Shown here: piece by piece, positions 33,388 to 36,421 of the stretch
Layout of the letters: each line of letters begins with the position of its first letter
How positions within the stretch are numbered: position 1 is the first letter of the stretch
Assembly (NCBI RefSeq): GCF_002836975.1
Contig: NZ_NIJK01000042.1
Span: forward strand, 1-36,421
DNA from: Shewanella indica
GTDB taxonomy: Bacteria; Pseudomonadota; Gammaproteobacteria; Enterobacterales; Shewanellaceae
Length of the DNA: 36,421 nucleotides
Direction: 5' to 3'
Notes under the pieces: model-generated
Databases searched by the model: none
Seen by the model: only the letters and a program-made list of their open reading frames with translations
What the model was told of the DNA's origin: nothing
Made by a program: the position numbers and the translations under genes

Positions 33388-34668
33388 TCAGAGTTTCACT
33401 TCACTGTAAGTGGTCCAGGCCAGCAAATTACCCATCTGCGGCACTATCCAAACCGCTGTCTTGTGATCCTGATAGACCCGGAAGTAGTAGATCTCCTCAT
33501 CACGGATATCGTCTTTACGGATCTCGCGGTAGAAGTGCATCGCTGAGTCACTGACATTGTCCGGCTTGATGAGCTCTTTCTGATTCACTTTCACCTGGAA
33601 CACATCCACCAAGGTGCCGGAAATCTCAGTGCGGTACTGGTGAAAATGGCCCCGCAGTTGATACTTTATCGGTGTGGTGATGCAATCCTGATCGGTAACA
33701 CAAGCCGATGAATAAAACTGCCCCGAGTCTTTATTGTCGTAAACCAAGGATAGGCTGAGATCGGTACGCACCAAGAGTTCACCGGCAACCGGGAAATAGA
33801 TATCCGCATGGTAGTTGTGCTCAACCAACTCGGCATTGTCTACCGCCGGTGGCAAAATAATACGGTTGTAGCGGATCCGTCGCTCCATCTCCTTACTCAG
33901 GGGCACAAACTCCTTCATGCTAAGACCGGCAGGTTTGGGATCTATGGCGGTGATATTGATGATACCATCGCCGTCACAGCCGGTTTCATCGGCACTGGGA
34001 CAGATGGCAAAGGAGTAATTACGCCCATCCGAAGAGGCATAAGCGCTGAAATGCTTCAATCCGGGGATCTGATTTCCCTCAGGCGTCAGGTGCTTTTGCC
34101 ACATGGAAGGATGCAGCTGCTTGGCCTCATCGCTGTAAAACAACTGCGCCGAGGCCAGCGTGCCGCCCACATTCAAGGGCAACTGCTTGTCGGCCCGCCA
34201 ATGGCTCACCTGCTTGACCATCTCATGATAGTCACTGTAGTACCAGAAAAAGCCCACCAGCCCCAACAACAACAAAATCCCCAGGAGCTTTATCTTGAGC
34301 GACACACTCACCAAGGCAGTGCGGATAGCTTCACCATCTGAGATAGCCAGCATATGCACGTGCGACTGCTCGGAAATATTCAGCTGATAGCCACGGCGGG
34401 CAACCGTCTTGAGCTGAATTTCAGGATAGGGTTCCAGCTTTTTTCTGAGAATACTGATGCATTGAGTCAGAGAGGTCAGCGCCACCACCCGCTCCGGCCA
34501 ACCTACAGCCAGCAATTCTTCTTTTCCAAACACGTTTCCCGGGGCAGATAACAGGTGTGACAATACCTGAGCCTCAGAAAACGACAGGACGATTTCTGAA
34601 CCATCGCGTTGATCCAGCAAGTGTTTTGCCTTGGTATCCAACGCCAAATAGGGAGTCAGCTGTTGCAT
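33388..34668 (-). CDS. ToxR/CadC-like membrane-bound winged-helix regulator
   Basis: Regulators of this kind bind DNA with a cytoplasmic domain and sense signals with a periplasmic one. The 426-residue product has a Trans_reg_C winged helix (SFSEAQVLSHLLSAPGNVFGKEELL, then ALTSLTQCISILRKKL and VARRGYQLNI, about 25-100). A membrane helix of about 20 residues follows near 125-145 (LLGILLLLGLVGFFWYY). The periplasmic domain has four Cys in two close pairs (ICPSADETGC and ACVTDQDC), possible disulfides as in ToxR. The ATG at 34668 has GGAG 5-6 bases ahead; the GTG at 34674 does not. The target genes are not identified. Confidence 0.85.
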   Translation of the reverse strand: MQQLTPYLALDTKAKHLLDQRDGSEIVLSFSEAQVLSHLLSAPGNVFGKEELLAVGWPERVVALTSLTQCISILRKKLEPYPEIQLKTVARRGYQLNISEQSHVHMLAISDGEAIRTALVSVSLKIKLLGILLLLGLVGFFWYYSDYHEMVKQVSHWRADKQLPLNVGGTLASAQLFYSDEAKQLHPSMWQKHLTPEGNQIPGLKHFSAYASSDGRNYSFAICPSADETGCDGDGIINITAIDPKPAGLSMKEFVPLSKEMERRIRYNRIILPPAVDNAELVEHNYHADIYFPVAGELLVRTDLSLSLVYDNKDSGQFYSSACVTDQDCITTPIKYQLRGHFHQYRTEISGTLVDVFQVKVNQKELIKPDNVSDSAMHFYREIRKDDIRDEEIYYFRVYQDHKTAVWIVPQMGNLLAWTTYSEVKL

Positions 34669-34704
34669 TGTCACTCCGAAAAGTCACTCCAAAAGATTTG
34701 ACTG

Positions 34705-34720
34705 CCCCCATCAATGGGGG
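34705..34720. terminator. Hairpin between nosY and the ToxR-like gene
   Basis: CCCCCAT and ATGGGGG pair perfectly around CA. On the minus strand it lies after nosY, with a weak T-rich tail (CAAATCTTTT), and just ahead of the regulator start. It may end the nos transcript or shape the leader of the regulator mRNA. Confidence 0.4.
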
Positions 34721-34792
34721 TCTGAGGATAGGTTATGAGTTTAACCTGAGTGCAACAGATAGAATGTGACAGCTATATCAATTAACAATTTG

Positions 34793-34809
34793 TTTTTGTT
34801 AAACAAAAA
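34793..34809. other. AT-only palindrome after nosY
   Basis: TTTTTGTT and AACAAAAA pair perfectly around one A. It lies about 30 bases after the nosY stop and could act as a bidirectional terminator or be a protein-binding site. Confidence 0.35.
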
Positions 34810-34839
34810 TATCTAATACAGCAGACTCCAATAGCAGAT

Positions 34840-35679
34840 TTACAGTGGCCGACGCTGAAAACTGTAACGGCACAGCCAAGATAACAACAACAGCCAGCCA
34901 AAGAGTATTCCCAGTAACCAGGGCCAGGTCGGCACACCACTGGCCAAGCCCAGAACACTTTGATTTAGCAGCCGAAACACACTGGCCGGGTTCAGCAGCA
35001 TCAGCCACTGCAATCCCGCCTGACCAAGGGTATCGGCCGCTACCACGGCCAATACCAGTAAGGCCAGATCATAGAGCAGCACCAGCAGCAGCCAAAGCAG
35101 CATTAGCAGCGCCAGTGCCTGAGCCTTCTGTTTAACCTGCATGCTGACCCAGTAGCCTAACAGCATAAACACCAACCCGAGCAACCAGGCGCTGGCCAGC
35201 AAAAGGGTCAGAGCCGCGGGTAACTCAACTGTACGGTATTCCTGAGCCAGTAGCGGCAGTAACCCCAAAGGCAAGCCAAACCCCAGCAACAAAGCCAGCA
35301 GCAAGGCGCCGCCCTGCCCCATCAGCTTGCCGGCCAGCCACTGACTACGGCTCAAAGGGTAAGTCAGCAGTAATAACAGGGTGCCGGCTTCGGCCTCCCC
35401 CACCACGGCATCGAAACTCAATAGCAGCGCCAGCAGTGGCACCAGAAAGACACTCAAGGTTAAAAGAGAGTTGAACAACTGCGGCAACGCCTGCCAACGA
35501 AATTCACCGCCTAAGGCCCCGGCACCGAAAATAACCGCAGCCGCCAACAGGGCAAACAAACAGCAAGCCGTTTGCAACCAGCGGCTCCGCAGACAATCTT
35601 TGAACTCTTTGGCGGCAACGATAAATAACGGGTTGGAGCGCTTGAACTTGAGCGCTTCATTTTCTCTGACCAATTGCAT
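34840..35679 (-). CDS. nosY: ABC-2-type permease NosY
   Basis: NosY is the membrane part of the NosDFY system needed to build the copper centre of nitrous oxide reductase. The 279-residue product has about six helices. It opens with NPLFIVAAKEFKDCLRSRW, then has SFDAVVGEAEAGTLLLLLTYPLSRSQWLAGKLMG and LMLLNPASVFRLLNQSVLG, all typical of NosY. Its ATG overlaps the nosF stop by one base, so translation is coupled. No nosL follows within the window; the next gene is the unrelated ToxR-like regulator. Confidence 0.85.
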   Translation of the reverse strand: MQLVRENEALKFKRSNPLFIVAAKEFKDCLRSRWLQTACCLFALLAAAVIFGAGALGGEFRWQALPQLFNSLLTLSVFLVPLLALLLSFDAVVGEAEAGTLLLLLTYPLSRSQWLAGKLMGQGGALLLALLLGFGLPLGLLPLLAQEYRTVELPAALTLLLASAWLLGLVFMLLGYWVSMQVKQKAQALALLMLLWLLLVLLYDLALLVLAVVAADTLGQAGLQWLMLLNPASVFRLLNQSVLGLASGVPTWPWLLGILFGWLLLLSWLCRYSFQRRPL

Positions 35680-36421
35680 CAGGCGGCCTCCCCGAATCTT
35701 TTAGGCGCGACATTCCGACGATTTGAGTCAGACGGTGCCATAAAATGATGAAACAGTTCACCGAGCGAGGCCGGAGGCAACTGAAAGTCAAAGCAGCGGT
35801 ATTGCTCCGTCAGTACGGCTATCGCCTCCGGCACGCTGGCCTTAGCCAGTTTCAACCGGCCAGCGGAAAAACTCGGCCCCAGCACAGGATCGCCACTGAG
35901 TTCCAGCCGAGATGGCAACAGGATCTCCTGTGGTAAGTCAGCCTCTTGCCTCAGGTTATCCAGGCTTCCCAGCGCCCGCATCCGGCCATTTGCCAGCATG
36001 AGCGCCAAGTCAAGATGCGGCTCAACCAAAGCCAGTTCATGGGTGCAAACCACTATGGTGCAGCCCCGCTGTTTCAGCGCCGCCAATTGGGCATACATAA
36101 GCGCCGAGGCCGAGGGGTCCAGACCCACTGTCGGTTCATCGAGCAACAGTAATCTGGGGCGGCTCAGTAGCGCCTGCGCCAACCCAAGTCGCTGTCTCTG
36201 GCCCTTGGAACACTGTCCCAACCTGCGTTTCACCAAACCATCCAGTTCAAACTCGACCAACAGCTCTTTGACTCTGTCTGCTCCTATGCCTTTGAGCCCG
36301 GCGAAATAATTCAGCAGTTCGCCCAAGGGCATATTGTCATAGAAACTGACGTTCTCCGGCAGATACCCCACCTGCATTGGGCTTTCACCGGCAGCCTTAC
36401 CGAGAATCTTCAGCTCGCCAC
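35679..36421 (-). CDS. nosF: ABC ATPase NosF (partial, runs off the right edge)
   Basis: This is the ATPase of NosDFY. The visible 247 or so codons lack the start and Walker A, which lie outside the window. Seen are the Q-loop region GYLPENVSFYDNM, a hallmark of NosF, the signature CSKGQRQRLGLAQALL, Walker B LLLLDEPTVGLDPS and H-loop CTHE. The signature has SKGQ in place of SGGQ, which is common in this subfamily. The C-terminal tail is charged. Expected upstream genes (nosR, nosZ, nosD) would lie to the right of the window. Confidence 0.85.
   Translation of the reverse strand, partial: GELKILGKAAGESPMQVGYLPENVSFYDNMPLGELLNYFAGLKGIGADRVKELLVEFELDGLVKRRLGQCSKGQRQRLGLAQALLSRPRLLLLDEPTVGLDPSASALMYAQLAALKQRGCTIVVCTHELALVEPHLDLALMLANGRMRALGSLDNLRQEADLPQEILLPSRLELSGDPVLGPSFSAGRLKLAKASVPEAIAVLTEQYRCFDFQLPPASLGELFHHFMAPSDSNRRNVAPKRFGEAA

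Overview
The window looks like chromosomal DNA from a gammaproteobacterium of the Alteromonadales, most likely Shewanella. Pointers are a DUF2999 protein, the 367-residue form of PurC, a csgEFG curli-secretion operon, a NosFY pair, and many envelope proteins with dense, tightly packed operons. This assignment is inferred from recognised families; no database search was possible.

Layout from left to right. (1) 344-1950, minus strand: csgE-csgF-csgG, the curli secretion and assembly genes; no curlin subunits or csgD are in view. (2) 2115-9815, minus strand: a seven-gene efflux and two-component cluster. It reads MacA-like adaptor, small one-TM protein, ABC ATPase, two FtsX/MacB-type permeases, sigma-54 response regulator and NtrY-type kinase. 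The adaptor is preceded by a near-consensus sigma-54 promoter with three palindromes upstream, so the regulator probably controls its own transporter. The second permease is broken by a one-base shift in a run of six C. (3) 10206-11078, minus: btuF (vitamin B12 binding). (4) 11327-16781, plus: a lipoprotein glycerophosphodiester phosphodiesterase with two large uncharacterised membrane proteins, one carrying about 30-residue repeats plus a PEGA-like tail and one carrying zinc ribbons, ended by a strong terminator. (5) 16856-18369: a more AT-rich patch with two Imm11-like immunity-type genes and a small membrane protein. (6) 18629-22727, minus: a lipoprotein and a MORN/YwqK-repeat exported protein. 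(7) 23022-27081: DUF2999, a small Cys-rich zinc protein, and a secreted metzincin-like protease preceded by a small exported partner. (8) 27270-28798, minus: a deoD 5' fragment and an AlkX/YcaQ-type DNA glycosylase. (9) 29024-30583: a POT peptide transporter. (10) 30661-31611: non-coding DNA with structured repeat modules and the purC promoter. (11) 31612-34668: purC, a UspA-like protein with a degenerate nucleotide motif, and a ToxR/CadC-like membrane regulator. (12) 34840 to the right edge, minus: nosY and partial nosF.

The best candidates for undescribed biology are the self-regulated sigma-54 efflux operon with its small membrane protein, the GDPD/PEGA/zinc-ribbon envelope operon, the lipoprotein/MORN pair, and the protease/partner pair. 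I saw no tRNA, rRNA, CRISPR array, transposase or complete mobile element.
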